Below, in pieces: positions 25,312-37,400 of a stretch of DNA of 64,000 nucleotides. The stretch is from Paramecium sonneborni (taxonomy: Eukaryota > Ciliophora > Oligohymenophorea > Peniculida > Parameciidae), in assembly GCA_905182985.1 (NCBI GenBank), contig CAJJDN010000006.1, positions 1,914 to 65,913 on the forward strand, in the 5' to 3' direction. The notes under the pieces were generated by a model that did no database searches, had not been told where the DNA came from, and saw only the letters and a program-made list of their open reading frames with translations. Made by a program: the position numbers and the translations under genes. Position 1 is the first letter of the stretch; every line of letters starts with the position of its first letter.

Positions 25312-25400
25312 GAATAATTTAATTAAATAAATTTGAATGAATTTTCATAAACTTATGTTTTAGACATTTACAAAACTTGTTATATATAAATCATATAGCA

Positions 25401-26160
25401 ATGAAAGTAAATTTAAAAGAGTTGTATTAAGAACTAGGAAATTAATTATAATGATAGGGTGTTTAAATTAAGTGATCCTTTTGATGATAAATATAGAACC
25501 ATATTTATAATATAATTATAGTTATCTATTACCTTTATAGGATTTCAAAATGAGAAAGATTGTAGATATGTAACTTAAGTTTATGAGTTTAGATGATTCT
25601 AAATTGTTATTGGACATTTATTTTTTTAATTTTTGGAAATATTATAAAGTTCCTTATTTAAGAGAATGCTTTTTGGGATCATTTCTTATTAGATTTTTGG
25701 TTAAGTAATACTATTATTGTTAGTATGATAATTATTAAAAAATTCAAATTTTAATAAGTTAGTTGGATAATTTAAGACACGTTTATAAATTTCAAACAAA
25801 TTGTAAGCGGTTCTAATTGTTTAATAACCAATTTCTTGAATAATTTCTTTTTAATTAATAATTAAGATATCTAACATTTTTTACTATTCTTATTGAAAAT
25901 TAAATATCAATAAAATTCTAACCTGATTCTGCTTTGTGGAAACGCATATACATCAATCTATATTTGGTAATGTTGGTTCGTTGTTTTCTTTGTCTCTTTT
26001 ATTTAGTGGATCAAATTATAATTACCAATAACCAATCAAATAATAATAATAATCATACCAATTAAGAGTAAATAATAAAAAAGATAGAAGAGATAAAAAG
26101 AAAGAATGATGATTTGTGTATTTTTTAAGTTTATTTAAATAAATAAAGCATTCTTATTTT
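25401..26160 (+). CDS. Unresolved membrane-protein-like gene
   Basis: An ATG at 25401 lies 90 bp from the divergent RIIa gene, the usual spacing here. Short coding stretches in different frames suggest a spliced gene: KLSDPFDDKYRTIFII, GFQNEKDCRYVTQVYEF and then hydrophobic runs (for example YWTFIFLIFGNIIKFL and IWQCWFVVFFVSFI). I could not find one intron set that keeps a single convincing frame, so either several tiny introns or decay is present. Treat boundaries as approximate. No family recognised. Confidence 0.25.
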
Positions 26161-26188
26161 CCATAATATATTAATAATTATTACACAA

Positions 26189-27087
26189 ATGAAATATAAT
26201 CTAAATTAATTAGCACCTATAGCAATGTATTATTGATAAATCCTATTAGATTCTGTGGAGTCTTCCTAATATTTAATAAAAAGAAAAATGACGTTATGCA
26301 AGCTTATGTAGGTTATACTTTAATGATTTTTGGATTGATGTATATTATATTTCATAATTATTAGATGGTTGATTTACTCTTCAAAAGCTCTACTTCTATT
26401 AATGGTAAACCATTTAATTTATTATACTAGTATCAAAAATTTATTCAAGAAGAAGTTAATATCCAAATTCAATAATAAAGCAAATAAAATTTTAAAAACT
26501 AATCAAAGAAAAAATAATAAATAAAAAATGAGAATTATATGAAGATTTCAGCATAATAGAAAGAATAATCAGTTAGATCAACAACAAAAGAAGTGGAAAC
26601 TTAATCATTCAAGAAAGAGGAATAAGAATTATTAGAAAATAAGTAAGAAAATTAAAAGTCAAATAAATAAAAATAAACTTAAAAAAAATAAGATTCTGGA
26701 ATAGAGCAGAAAATAAAAAGTACAAGTCATTATTTAAAATAATTAGATGATAAAAATGAAATTAAAAAAGAGAATAAATAAAAGAAAGTTGAATAATAAG
26801 TAGTTTAACAAGAAAATGATGATAATAATAATGATGATGAATGGGTTGAAGTTGGAAATAAAAAGAAATAATTGAATCATATATAAAAAAAAGAAGAGGA
26901 AGTTTAATTATAAGCAAAATCAAGTAAAATTATTTGTTTAATAATTAAGTTCAGTAATTATAAAAGAATTAAAAAATAAATGAATAATAATTAAAACAAT
27001 AAATTGAATTATAAAGTAAATAGTAGAATCTTGTTTAAAAAGAATCATTAGAATCCATTAAAATATAAAATAAAAAAGAAAAAGAAA

Positions 27088-27118
<31 letters not shown>

Positions 27119-28669
27119 GTAACAAGTTTAAGATGAAGATGAAGAAGAATGGATTTCAGTCTAAGGAAAATAAACAAAAATAAAAGATAAAACAAATATA
27201 AATGATGAAGTGGATACAATAAATAATATTAAATAATAGAGTAGAGGATTATTTACAAAAGAAGAATACTAAAAATTGAAAGAGGAAGCTAAATAAATAG
27301 AAGAAGCTTATAGAATGAGAATATAATAAATAGATGATATTCATCACTGTAATTCAATTTCAAAATTGACACAATATGAAATTAAAAATGCTGATAAAAT
27401 CTTAAATAATTAGAATATAACAACAATTCCAAAGATTGATTTAAAGATACTTGATGTAAAACCAAAAAGTTATACAAGAGAAGAAATAGATAAATTAGTA
27501 TAGGATAAAATGCCTAAACCAAAAAATGTAATATCAAATGATGTTTTTATTGAAAAATCAGATCCTATAAAATGTTAGACAAAGAATAAATAAGAAGGAG
27601 ATAAGTAAGTTTTAAAATCAAAATTGATTATATTCAAATAAAATTAATAGGAGTAAAAACAATAGAATGAATAATTAATATATACAGATCCACCTATAAC
27701 ATTTATGGTAAATAAGAATAAATAATAATCATTTTTCAGTGAATAGATTGAATAAACAACGAATACAAAAGGAAAAGAATTATTTGGAAGAGTTAAAAGA
27801 TATAGAAGACCAATATAAAAGAAGAATATTTCTGAGATGAAATAGAATTAAAATAATATAGACAATGATAATTTTGAGCCTTAAGAATTAGATTAAAATA
27901 AAGTGTTATTACCTAGATATTAAGAATTAGATGAATAAGATAGAATTAAATTAATAAGAGATACTATCCCTGTAATATATAGAGAAGATTTGGATGATGA
28001 AAATATCTTAGAAGAAGAAACTATGAGTTTAGTATTAGCAGGCAGAAAAGAAATAATTCATTAAGAATATATTTAATTATTGAATAAATTTAGAGATGAA
28101 AGAAGAAAGATATTAGAATAGAAGAAATATGATCAATATATAGATTTAATTGAATAGATGGATGAAGAAATATATTAATTAACTGAGGATGGAATTAATA
28201 TAATTATATAATCATTGAATATTAGTTAGGAAGATTATGAAAAGTCATTCTTGTTTTATTCTTAGAAATAAGAATTTGTCTCTTAGCTAGTATTCTTTTA
28301 ATAAAATCTTAAAGATATTCTACCTGCTAAATTTAAGCTTAATAAATTATAAGGAATTTAATTAATTAAATATAAGATTAATGTCATAGAAAATCGTGAC
28401 AAAAATGAATAATTTAGTACAGTAATTAAGGTTTTCAATAATAGACAATCTAATGATAATTCAGCTATTTTACCAATATTATTGAATTCATTAATTGATG
28501 ACATTATATATTAGAAATTTGGATATGAAGAAGAAGATAAAATTAGATTCATGAGTAAAATTTTATTATTATTATTAAAGAATTATTTGATAAAGATTAA
28601 GAAGTTAGATAATTATAATTACAATTAGACCATCTAGTGGAGAATCTTTATGTATAAAAAATAAATTGA
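26189..28669 (+). CDS. Gln/Lys/Glu-rich protein with two N-terminal membrane helices, 801 aa
   Basis: Two hydrophobic helices near the start (LAPIAIFCGVFLIF and YVGYTLMIFGLMYIIFHNY) are followed by a long charged Gln-rich region that repeats a short acidic-Trp motif (DDEWVEVGNKKK and DEEEWISVQGKQTK). The C-terminal 400 residues are helical and acidic (RDERRKILEQKKYDQY; KLFDKDQEVRQLQLQLDHLV). Introns: 26227-26249 (TAG, 23 nt), 26924-26949 (AAG, 26 nt) and 28555-28580 (AAG, 26 nt). Without the last two the frame collapses into basic nonsense. Sum is 802 codons. An ER-anchored scaffold is possible; unrecognised family. Confidence 0.65.
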
Positions 28670-28805
28670 GTATTGATAAATCTATTTAGTATTGTATATT
28701 TGATTTTAACAAATCTATTTTGATATAATTATTTATTATTAATCATAAAAATATTATAATCAATAAAAATACACAAAATTAAAATAAGTAACTGCTTTAT
28801 TATGG

Positions 28806-29467
28806 ATGTTTGACTTACAAAAAGTTCTTGGATAATATTAAACTTTTACTTCTTGTTTATTTGAAATCTAAAATAATACATTAGCAAAAATTAATATGTT
28901 TAATTGGAGATCCTAAAAACATAATAGCAAATTGAAGTTAATACGATTTTGAATAATGAGCAGTAAAATTCAAAGATTCTTCAATTACTATTTTGGAATC
29001 TTATTTTATATATCCTGAATTAAGAAAGATATTAATATAAAGTAGAGATGAGAATAGTAAACAAATGAATCAATTAAATAATTAAAAGACGATAATAATT
29101 ATTGAATAAATGCTTTTAATATTTTTAATGAAATTGGTAGTCCTATAAATACCTTTTTCTTTAAAGATGTAGAAAAGGATAATTTATATCAATTGATTAT
29201 AAGTAGAATATTTGAATTCGATTTAACTGTAACATCATTATTATAAGAATGACTTGATTTGATGAATAAAAAGTAATTAACTAATTAAAAACATTTGTAT
29301 TTTAATCTTCATCTCTTATCTACTGAATATAGTTGTTAAATGAATAAAATTATGAATGAAGATAACATTAAACTTTCGTACTTTCAAGTATTAATCTAAA
29401 TTATTTTTAAGTATTAATGAATAATTGATGATTAGGAAGGTCAAGAATAAGTTAAAAATGATAAATG
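28806..29467 (+). pseudogene. Decayed protein gene, unknown family
   Basis: Coding-like segments lie in order but in shifted frames and with in-frame TGA: MFDLQKVLGQYQTFTSCLFE, FKDSSITILESYFIYPELRK, NAFNIFNEIGSPINTFFFKD, NLYQLIISRIFEFDLTVTSL, a TGA, then KHLYFNLHLLSTEYSCQMNK, and downstream QEGQEQVKNDK. No set of 20-35 nt introns that I tried removes all stops. The surrounding bases 28670-28805 and 29468-29602 show no other gene; a Lys/Gln-rich stretch near 29.47-29.57 kb with its own TGA may be its old 3' end. Confidence 0.35.
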
Positions 29468-29602
29468 AGCTCAAATAAATATACAAAGATTGAGAGAATA
29501 TTAAAGAATTATTAGATAAAATCAATTAATAGTTAAAAATGATTGAGGAAAAACAGAAATAAGGAAATTAATGAGTTTTAACGAATATTAATTAAAATTA
29601 TT

Positions 29603-30148
29603 ATGATTTCTGGAGGAGAATTTTTATAGGGTCTTTATGAAATCAAGCAAAGTTGCCCACCTTTATAAAACTTGAATTATAGTCATAAAAAATCATTTAA
29701 GCAAAGTTTAGACTCAATCACTTAAAAGATTCCTATTGTAAAATCTATTCATAAACTTCGATAAGAATAGGAGTAGAAAATATATTAAAACATTCTAAAA
29801 GTGAGGAGATTAAATCTAATGCATGAAATCAATAAAGTCAATCCTAAATTACATCATGAATTGAAACTCATTCCATGTGAATTACTTACTATTAAATATG
29901 GTATTATAAATTAAATATATGTTTCAGTCGAATGCAAATAGCAATAATAAGATAATCATAAGGATGTATTATCGGACAATAGTTATAACAAAAATACATA
30001 ATAGTAAAAGCAAAATTCAGACTTTTTTGGCTCTGGACTTAAAATTTTTCATCATAAACCATACATAAGAAATATTATGGAAGATTTTGAGCAAGATGAA
30101 AGCAATTTTAGTGATTTTTATATCTATAAATATTTAGATCTTAATTGA
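29603..30148 (+). CDS. Small hypothetical protein, 181 aa
   Basis: Continuous frame of 182 codons from ATG at 29603 (MISGGEFLQGLYEIKQ) to TGA at 30146. Basic in the first half, Gln/Asn-rich in the middle, and acidic and Phe/Tyr-containing at the end (EDFEQDESNFSDFYIYKYLD). A 27-nt GT...CAG stretch near 29.91 kb is a possible in-frame intron that cannot be decided from frame. No family recognised. Confidence 0.5.
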
Positions 30149-30617
30149 ATTAGTGATTAATTAATTCATAATTTTAATTTTATAATAATGCGAATAAAAT
30201 TCTATACTATTTAAATTTCTAGAAAAGTTAAGTAAATTATTAATCTTATTTTAAAGATAATCATATAAACAAAAAATTAAGTTATTATCAATATGATACA
30301 AATATTCTTATTATTAGAAATGTAGAGAGTAATATAAATAATGATTGATTGTATATTTATAAATCAAATAAAAAATTATTTAAGTAATTTTTTATGATTC
30401 AATATCTAAAATATATTATTGAAGTCAGTAAATTAAAACAAAACTCACAATAATAAAATCATTTGGTAAATTTATATGTCTAGTAAAAAGTTTTTATTGT
30501 TAAGAAATATCTTTAAAAAAAAGAATTAATAAAAGAAATCCGCGAGAATTCACTTAAACATTAAAATGATTTTTTTGCTATAAATCTTTTGATTATAAAT
30601 GGATGTAATTATTTATC
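30149..30617. other. Intergenic, no convincing gene
   Basis: AT-rich spacer before the ligase gene. A plus frame from ATG at 30190 runs about 69 codons (start MRIKFYTIQISRKVK) but is compositionally what random AT-rich DNA gives under a one-stop code, so it is not called. Confidence 0.35.
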
Positions 30618-31949
30618 ATGAATTCTGAAATATATCTAGTTAAGTAAAATCAACTATTCTGGCATAGTAAACTTTTATCATCCAATCCTGTAACTTTACA
30701 AATTCGTTCTGGTATACTCAATACAAATTGGGAAAAACCTGAAAATCTATAAATTGAACTTAAAAAATATAGTTCACTTTAAGAAGGTATCTAAGAAATA
30801 AGTGAAATGCTTAAAATTAAACTTAGATAAGGATTTAATGAAATTAAACCATCAGAAATAGTGAAAACTTATGAATAAATTAGTTTTCCTGAAGCTGAAT
30901 ATAAATATGAATTAGATTTGAAATACAAACAATTTTAATAATAAAAAGGTGAAATTGATGATAAATAACTTAGTAAGAAAGAATAAATTGTATAAAAAAT
31001 AGAAAAAAAATAAAAATTAAGATAACCAGGATTGGGTTTACCAGATAAATCATGTTCTGAATTATTAGATGATGCAACATAAGGTAAATTAATATCAATA
31101 TGGCCAAAATATAAAATGAGACCTAATCTTGGAGAAAATTTAGGACTTGGACCTACATTTTCAAAAAGTTAAAGAATATCATGTTTATTAGCTTCTAATT
31201 GGACTGTGTCTATAGATCCAAAAGGATATTATATGAGTGAAAAGTTAGATGGAATGAGAATGATTTGGACAGGTATGGAAATGTTTACTAGAAATGGATA
31301 TTCATTAAAATTTCCATCATATTTTATTGAAGGTTGGCCTACAACTTATTTAGATGGAGAATTATGGATTAAAAGAGGAACTTTTAATAAAGTTTTAACA
31401 TCAGTTAGAAAAAGAAGTCCAGATCCAAATGCATGGAAAATTATTAAATATATGGTTTTTGATGCTCCATTTCTTTAAGAACCATTTAGTGATAGATATG
31501 CTAAATTAAAAAAAGCAATTGAAAAAATTAAAAATCCACATCTTGTTTATGTACCTCATAAAATTTGTAAAGGTAAAGAACATTTAGCTGAAGAATTAGC
31601 AGAAGTTTAAAATAATGGAGGAGAAGGTTTAATGTTAAGAGATCCAGATTCTTTATATGATGGAATTAGATCAAAAAGTTTATTAAAAGTTAAATCATCT
31701 TTAGATGCAGAAGCTGTGATTATTGATTATATAGAAGATACTCATATGAAAAAAGATGATGTTTTAGGAGGTTTTTTAGTTCGTAATGAAGAAGGATTAG
31801 AATTTGAAGTTAGTTTAGGATTAAAAATTGGAATTAAAAAGTAAAGACCTCCTATTGGATCAAAAATAACTTATAAATATTGTGGATTAGCTGAAAATGG
31901 TTATCCTAAATTTCCAGAATTTATACGATTATACCCTCAAGATTTATGA
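30618..31949 (+). CDS. ATP-dependent DNA ligase with N-terminal WGR-like domain, 443 aa
   Basis: Intronless, 444 codons. Residues about 15-85 look like a WGR domain (FWHSKLLSSNPVTLQIRSG to KLRQGFNEI), although the WGR triplet itself is degenerate. After a Lys/Gln linker the nucleotidyltransferase core carries motif I SEKLDGMR with the adenylated Lys at 209, motif III YLDGELW, motif IV GGEGLMLRDP and motif V SLLKVKSSLDAEAVI, and an OB-fold segment ending FPEFIRLYPQDL. The core is of the small bacterial/kinetoplastid-type ligase group rather than ligase I/III/IV. It seals nicks in DNA, probably in repair or in a DNA-rich organelle; location is not shown by a clear targeting peptide. Possibly gained by ancient transfer (inference). 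Confidence 0.88.
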
Positions 31950-32155
31950 GTCAATCAAATTTTTAAGAAAATACAGTTTTTTGTTAATATTTAACTTAAC
32001 TCTTCTTATTTCTAAATTATCTATCAATTTATCCAATATATAAAAAAAATTAATAATTAACTAATTCTTAATTAATATTATTTATTCATTCTACATTAAT
32101 AATGAGAATTTGTTTCAAAAATTAATTCAATAAATTTAAAATTTATATACACATC
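31950..32155. other. AT-rich spacer
   Basis: Very AT-rich spacer after the ligase stop, lying against the low-confidence minus gene that ends at 32156. No feature seen. Confidence 0.35.
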
Positions 32156-32567
32156 TCATTTATTCTTATTTTCTTTAATAATAATAAATTATAAATTAGA
32201 TTAAATTGAAGAAATGAGGTAATTTATAATTTTATTCAAACAAACATAGATCCTAACAAATTATTTAATTATAATAAGATTTTCCTATTATTCAAAATGA
32301 CCCAATCTCATAATTATCAAAGCTTCTCTTTTTATTAGTATTTACTAATATATATTTACTAATTTATCTGACTCATTTGGTGTTTTCATATGACCTTTAA
32401 CAATTAATAATTTTTTATTTCTCTTTTGATGCTATGATGATGTTATTTCTTATCATTTTGAAAATTAAGTAAATTTAACCTTCACCTTTAGATTTAATTT
32501 TGCTGTAGGAAATTCAATATTTGATATATTTTTTTCAACTATTTTCAAAATCATTTTATTGATCCAT
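32156..32567 (-). CDS. Possible small hypothetical gene
   Basis: A minus reading with good codon texture (TPNESDKLVNIYQQILIKRE, then IIMRLGHFEQQENLI) ends at TGA 32156. To join it to an ATG near 32567 at least one intron is needed; an AAG-ended candidate lies near 32.46 kb but the 5' part remains unsettled. It could be a small gene or a remnant. No family recognised. Bases from 32568 to 32754 show nothing. Confidence 0.25.
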
Positions 32568-32754
32568 TTTAGATTTAAATAAATAGAAATTCAATGTTTA
32601 GGCTATGCTGTCTTAGCCTATTATTTATTAAGATTATTTGCTATACTGTTTTCAAAATTTTTTCTTAATGTTTATATACAACGCTATCATATAGTATTTA
32701 TTTTATAAAAAATAGTATATACAAGGAATAAAAACATTATTGGCACTTTAATTA

Positions 32755-33626
32755 ATGTTTATAATATTTAAATGGAAAGGCATGATTGATTGGAATTGGT
32801 TTGTAATTTTTAGTGTGTCTTGGAGTTTACTGGTTATATTGTTTATTTTTCATCTTATTCTAATTCTTTCAATAATTGAAATAACGCATGATTATTTATT
32901 AAGGAGAGCAACTAAATCACAATTGATAGGAAGTGTATGGTTGATTTTGTACTTTTTTAGTTTTAGTGGAATTCCAATGTGGTTTTGTTATATAATTTGT
33001 TAAAATTAAGAAATAATTAACTATCCAATAAGATAATCAAGTCTTACACTTAGTATCATAGTTATTTTATAAACCTTCATAATATTTATATTCTCTACAG
33101 TTTTTAGAAATCATATCAAGTATGTTATTATATCAAAAATAGAAATTATATTCAAGATATTAGTTTTGAAGAAGAAATAAAAACATCTAAGAATGTTTAA
33201 AAATAACCAAAAATAAATAATACTTTACGAATATCTTTACCAAAAAAATTAATTTAAATATCATCAACATATTTTGAATATTTTAAATCATCCTCTTAAT
33301 AGATATAATAAAATTAAAATGTTACAAATAACAATTGTAGTGTAATAAATTAAAAAGTTAAATTGAATGCCTTTGAATTTGTTGCTAGATTAGATTAAAT
33401 TCATTCTCCTGAAAAAGAGTCAAAATTAATGTAAAATGATGAAAAATGTTAAGTTTGTTTTTTAAAAGAACCTCAAATTGTTATATTCCCTTGTAGACAT
33501 GGAGGGATTTGTAAGGATTGTTTAAAATAATGGTTATAGCAGTCACCAAACTGTTATATATGTAGATAAGTATTATTATAAAATAATTTAGAAAATAAAT
33601 TAATTATGTAAGGTTTAAAAAGATGA
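32755..33626 (+). CDS. Membrane RING-finger protein, putative E3 ubiquitin ligase
   Basis: The N-terminus has two or three hydrophobic helices (WFVIFSVSWSLLVILFIFHL; VWLILYFFSFSGIPMWF). The C-terminus is a C3HC4 RING: CQVCFLKEPQIVIFPCRHGG, then CKDC, and CYIC before VLLQNNLENK. RING fingers recruit E2 enzymes, so this is likely a membrane-bound ubiquitin ligase, similar in plan to small ER or endosomal RNF proteins. The two parts lie in different frames, so an intron of length 3n+2 must fall between about 32.97 and 33.12 kb; its exact borders are unclear. Stop TGA at 33624. Confidence 0.65.
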
Positions 33627-33796
33627 AACAGGAAATTTTACTATAATGGAAACTGTAATATGTTATGTATGACTGAAAATTCTCCTAAACAATACTATAA
33701 ATAGATAGTTAGATATTTTTTAATTCAAGAAATATTAAATATATTGAATTAAAAATATATGTATAACTATAATTCTACAATTTATAAAATAAATTT

Positions 33797-34390
33797 TCAT
33801 GATTCTTTTTTCTATCTTAAAATTCTTTTAATCATACTGACAGTGATTGCAGTAATGATCATAGATGTGCCTAAACATAAAAAACCAAAAGCAATTTGTT
33901 TTTTAGATATGGAACCTTAAACTTTAGACATGTGATCATATTTTTCAATTAAAAAAGATCTTTCTCTTTTAATATCATCAAGTTAAGAATTTAATTTTTA
34001 AATGATTCCTCCCATTTAATTTAAATCTGAAATTTTGGCTACTTTACCCATATTTGCTAATTCTGATCCAGTTTTATATGTAATATTAAAAATGATTATG
34101 TCTTTCTCAAGATTTGTTAAACAATATCTAACATGAGCATTAGATGATGTTGATTAATATTAGTAATTATGTTCCCAAGATCCTTTTTTATCATATAAAC
34201 TATCAATTGATTATGTATTAGCTTCAGCTATCTTCAAACTATAATTTGATGAATTTGCACTAATTTTTATGTCAAATACATCATCTTTGGAAAAGTTATC
34301 AGTAAAGCATATCTATTAGTCTTTATCTACCTCATATCCAAATTGTAAAGATAATATTGAAGTTATTGTAGCAAATAATAACAATATCAT
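33797..34390 (-). CDS. p24/emp24 (TMED) family cargo receptor, 197 aa
   Basis: Intronless frame of 198 codons. Signal peptide (MILLLFATITSILS), a GOLD-type beta domain with two Cys (QQICFTDNF; HVRYCLTNL), a heptad coiled coil (QMGGIIQKLNSQLDDIKRER), one membrane helix (IAFGFLCLGTSMIITAITV) and a short basic tail ending KRILRQKKES. This is the exact plan of p24 proteins, which cycle in COPI/COPII vesicles between ER and Golgi. The tail has Lys residues but no perfect KKXX end. Normal family length. Confidence 0.85.
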
Positions 34391-34480
34391 ATATTAAATA
34401 AAATAGTATGTTAAAATATTTATGAATTAAAATGTTTTTGTTTAAAAGAGCTTTTGTACTTTGATAATTTAAATATATAT

Positions 34481-37400
34481 TCATAACTAGAGTTATTCTG
34501 ATGCCATTTCTTCTACTAATTATTCAAATATTATATCTCCAAGTTCCATTAAAAATTCAGTTCTGTCATCTTCAAATAAATACCATCTAAATTCACTTTC
34601 TTTAATCTAAAATAAAATAAAATATTAACATCTGATATTAGCATTTTATATAATCTTTCATCTCTTATCTAAGCTATATTATCAAACATTTATTATGATA
34701 ATTATGAATCAAATAATAAAGGATTTTCTAATTAATGCAATTATTGGATCATCATTTATTAATTTTTTTCATCTAAAATTTCTTATTTTTCTTCAGGAAT
34801 TTGAGAATCATCTTCTATTGGTAAGAAACCTCCAAGGGTACCAGACCAATTAATAATTTTATTTTCCATATTTTTTAAAATATTTTCTAAATCTTCATTT
34901 GTAATTATTATGCAATTTGATTTATTTTACCATGGATATGGTAAACCAGAATCTATTTTTATATAATAATTTTATACTTAAAAAATTAGGTCTTTCATAA
35001 TTCAAAGCCTCATTACATGCATCAAATACAGCTTTATTATGTATATGTTCTAATTCTTTCATTCCAAATTAAGCATTATCATTAGGTTCATTTTCTAATT
35101 ATAATCTATAAGATTCAAATTCTTAAAATAATTTTTCATCTAATGGAAATGCTATTTAGACATCTTCTTCATTTTAATGAAATTCATCTTCTAATTCTTC
35201 ACCATCATTATCATATCCATGTATTAATTACATTCTTTTAAATGGGGTAAATCCATATGGAATATTTAAATTTTGAATCAATTCCTCTTTATGATGTTCT
35301 AATATATATTAAAATAATTATTTAATATATTCTTTTATATCTTTAATCGAAGTAGGTAATTGAGGAATTACAGACTAACTAATCAAATTTGATATTATAA
35401 ATTCAAAATGATCTTTATTAAGAAGTAATTCTAAATTATTCAATTTTAATACCTTCTGTTAAATTTTGTACTATTTCATCCAATATATCATTTGTTATTG
35501 CACTTAAAGTCTAATAAGTTTCTATTTATTTATCAGATTCTATAATATTTTATCTCATAAAGTTTCTTGAATCTATATTATCATTTTACAAATCTTCTGA
35601 AAATGTTTCTGGCATTTCATCTAAGTCATCATTTTATTCTACATCAAAATGATTAATAATCTTGATATCTGATCCAATTTATTTTTAAGATTTTATCGTA
35701 CTACTTTAACAAAGCTATTCATCAACTTATTTTTTTAAACTCTATAACTTAGGATTGTTTTCATCAAAGGTTTAAACTATTTATAAATCTCTTTGTATTT
35801 TCTATATTGCTTTAGCCTCTCTTTTTCTACTTATCTCTATAGCCTATTTTGTATTTTTTAAATCTTCTTTCTCTTTTTCTAACCAACTCTCAAGCTCTAA
35901 TTTCTTTATTGGATCATCTTATATTTTTTTCAATTCTGCTTTATATCTTAAATTAATAGCTTCTTCTCTCATATTTAGTAATTCAGTTTCCTTCCTCATT
36001 AATTATGATTATAAAGACATTAATGAAGATCTATTCACATCATTCTCTTTAGATGATAATTATAATCGTTCTTCACTTTATTCATGAGTCTTTTGTAATC
36101 TTTTACGAGCATCATTAAATGTTTTTTCATTATTAGCTTCAAGTTAACTTCTGATTCTCATTTCAACTGATTATTCAGAATCCCTTCTTTCATGAGTCTT
36201 TGTTTCTTTTTGCTTCTTAATATGTTATGATACTATATTCAAAATTGTTTGTGACATTTATTATTTTACATTTGCAAATGCTTATTTTTCTGGACCTTAT
36301 TTTATAATATTTTCAATCTGACTATTCCATAATTCTAATTCTTATTATATTTACTAAATTACAGAATGAGACAATGCGCTTTTTTGATCTTCCTCACTTA
36401 CTACTGAACTTTTGATATTCGAGTAATGAACTTGTTTTTCTAAAGATTATTATACATTTTATCCGAAAGGATTATAGAAATACATATCTTAATTTGCAGG
36501 GCTATTAGGTTATTAAACAATAACTAAATCATCTGTTTAATCTGATAAGTTTTTTTCATATCTATTTTTATTTTAAAATGGTAGATCTTTTAATTATTAT
36601 TATGATTATTAATTTTATTAAAATTATTATTATTCTTCTAATTGCTATTATTAGTATAATTATTATTACAATTTCTATTATTATTATTATTACTATTATT
36701 ATTACTATTATTATTATTATTATTACTATTATTATTACTATTATTATTATTATTATTATTACTATTATTATTACTATTATTATTATTATTATTAAGGCTA
36801 ATATCGTTATTTAGTTAAATTTTAATTTTATTGCATTCCATCTGGAGCTGATAAATAAAATTTTTATTATGAAATTTTTTATTATTAATTTAGTTCTTAA
36901 TTATTTTATTATTCTTATTTAAATGGTAAAGAAGGTGACTCATATTTTAATTGTACTTCTTCATCAGATTCTTAATCTTAATCTTCTTCTTAATCCTAAT
37001 TATCATGTTATTATTCTAACATTTCTTACAATTCATGTAGTAATTACATTCTAATTGAATAACCTCTCCAAACACTTTACAATTTAGTTGCAGCCTCATT
37101 CATAAAATGATATTACAAGACTAATTAATCTTGATTAGTTAATTCATTTGGGTCTAAATCATTTTATTATTAAAGAATCTCTTATATTTTTTAAAGCAAA
37201 AATTTAGTCGGTGGAATTTTAGATAAAGTACTAACAATCATTTCTGTGAATTAATTTTCACTAATTTATGAATACTAATCTTCTTAATCTTCATCATCGA
37301 TTTCTTGTATAAATTAATCATTAACATCTATATTTTGTTCATGGTTTTTAAGTTATTAATATCTATTATTTAAATCTTCATATTGTTTTTTTAATTTATT

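Noticed and set aside
30190..30399. 70-codon plus ORF starting MRIKFYTIQISRKVK
   Set aside because: Composition is that of random AT-rich DNA, with no conservation cue and no neighbouring support.
36578..36814. Plus-strand ORF of almost pure Ile/Thr
   Set aside because: It is the antisense shadow of the polyglutamine tract of the minus-strand gene.
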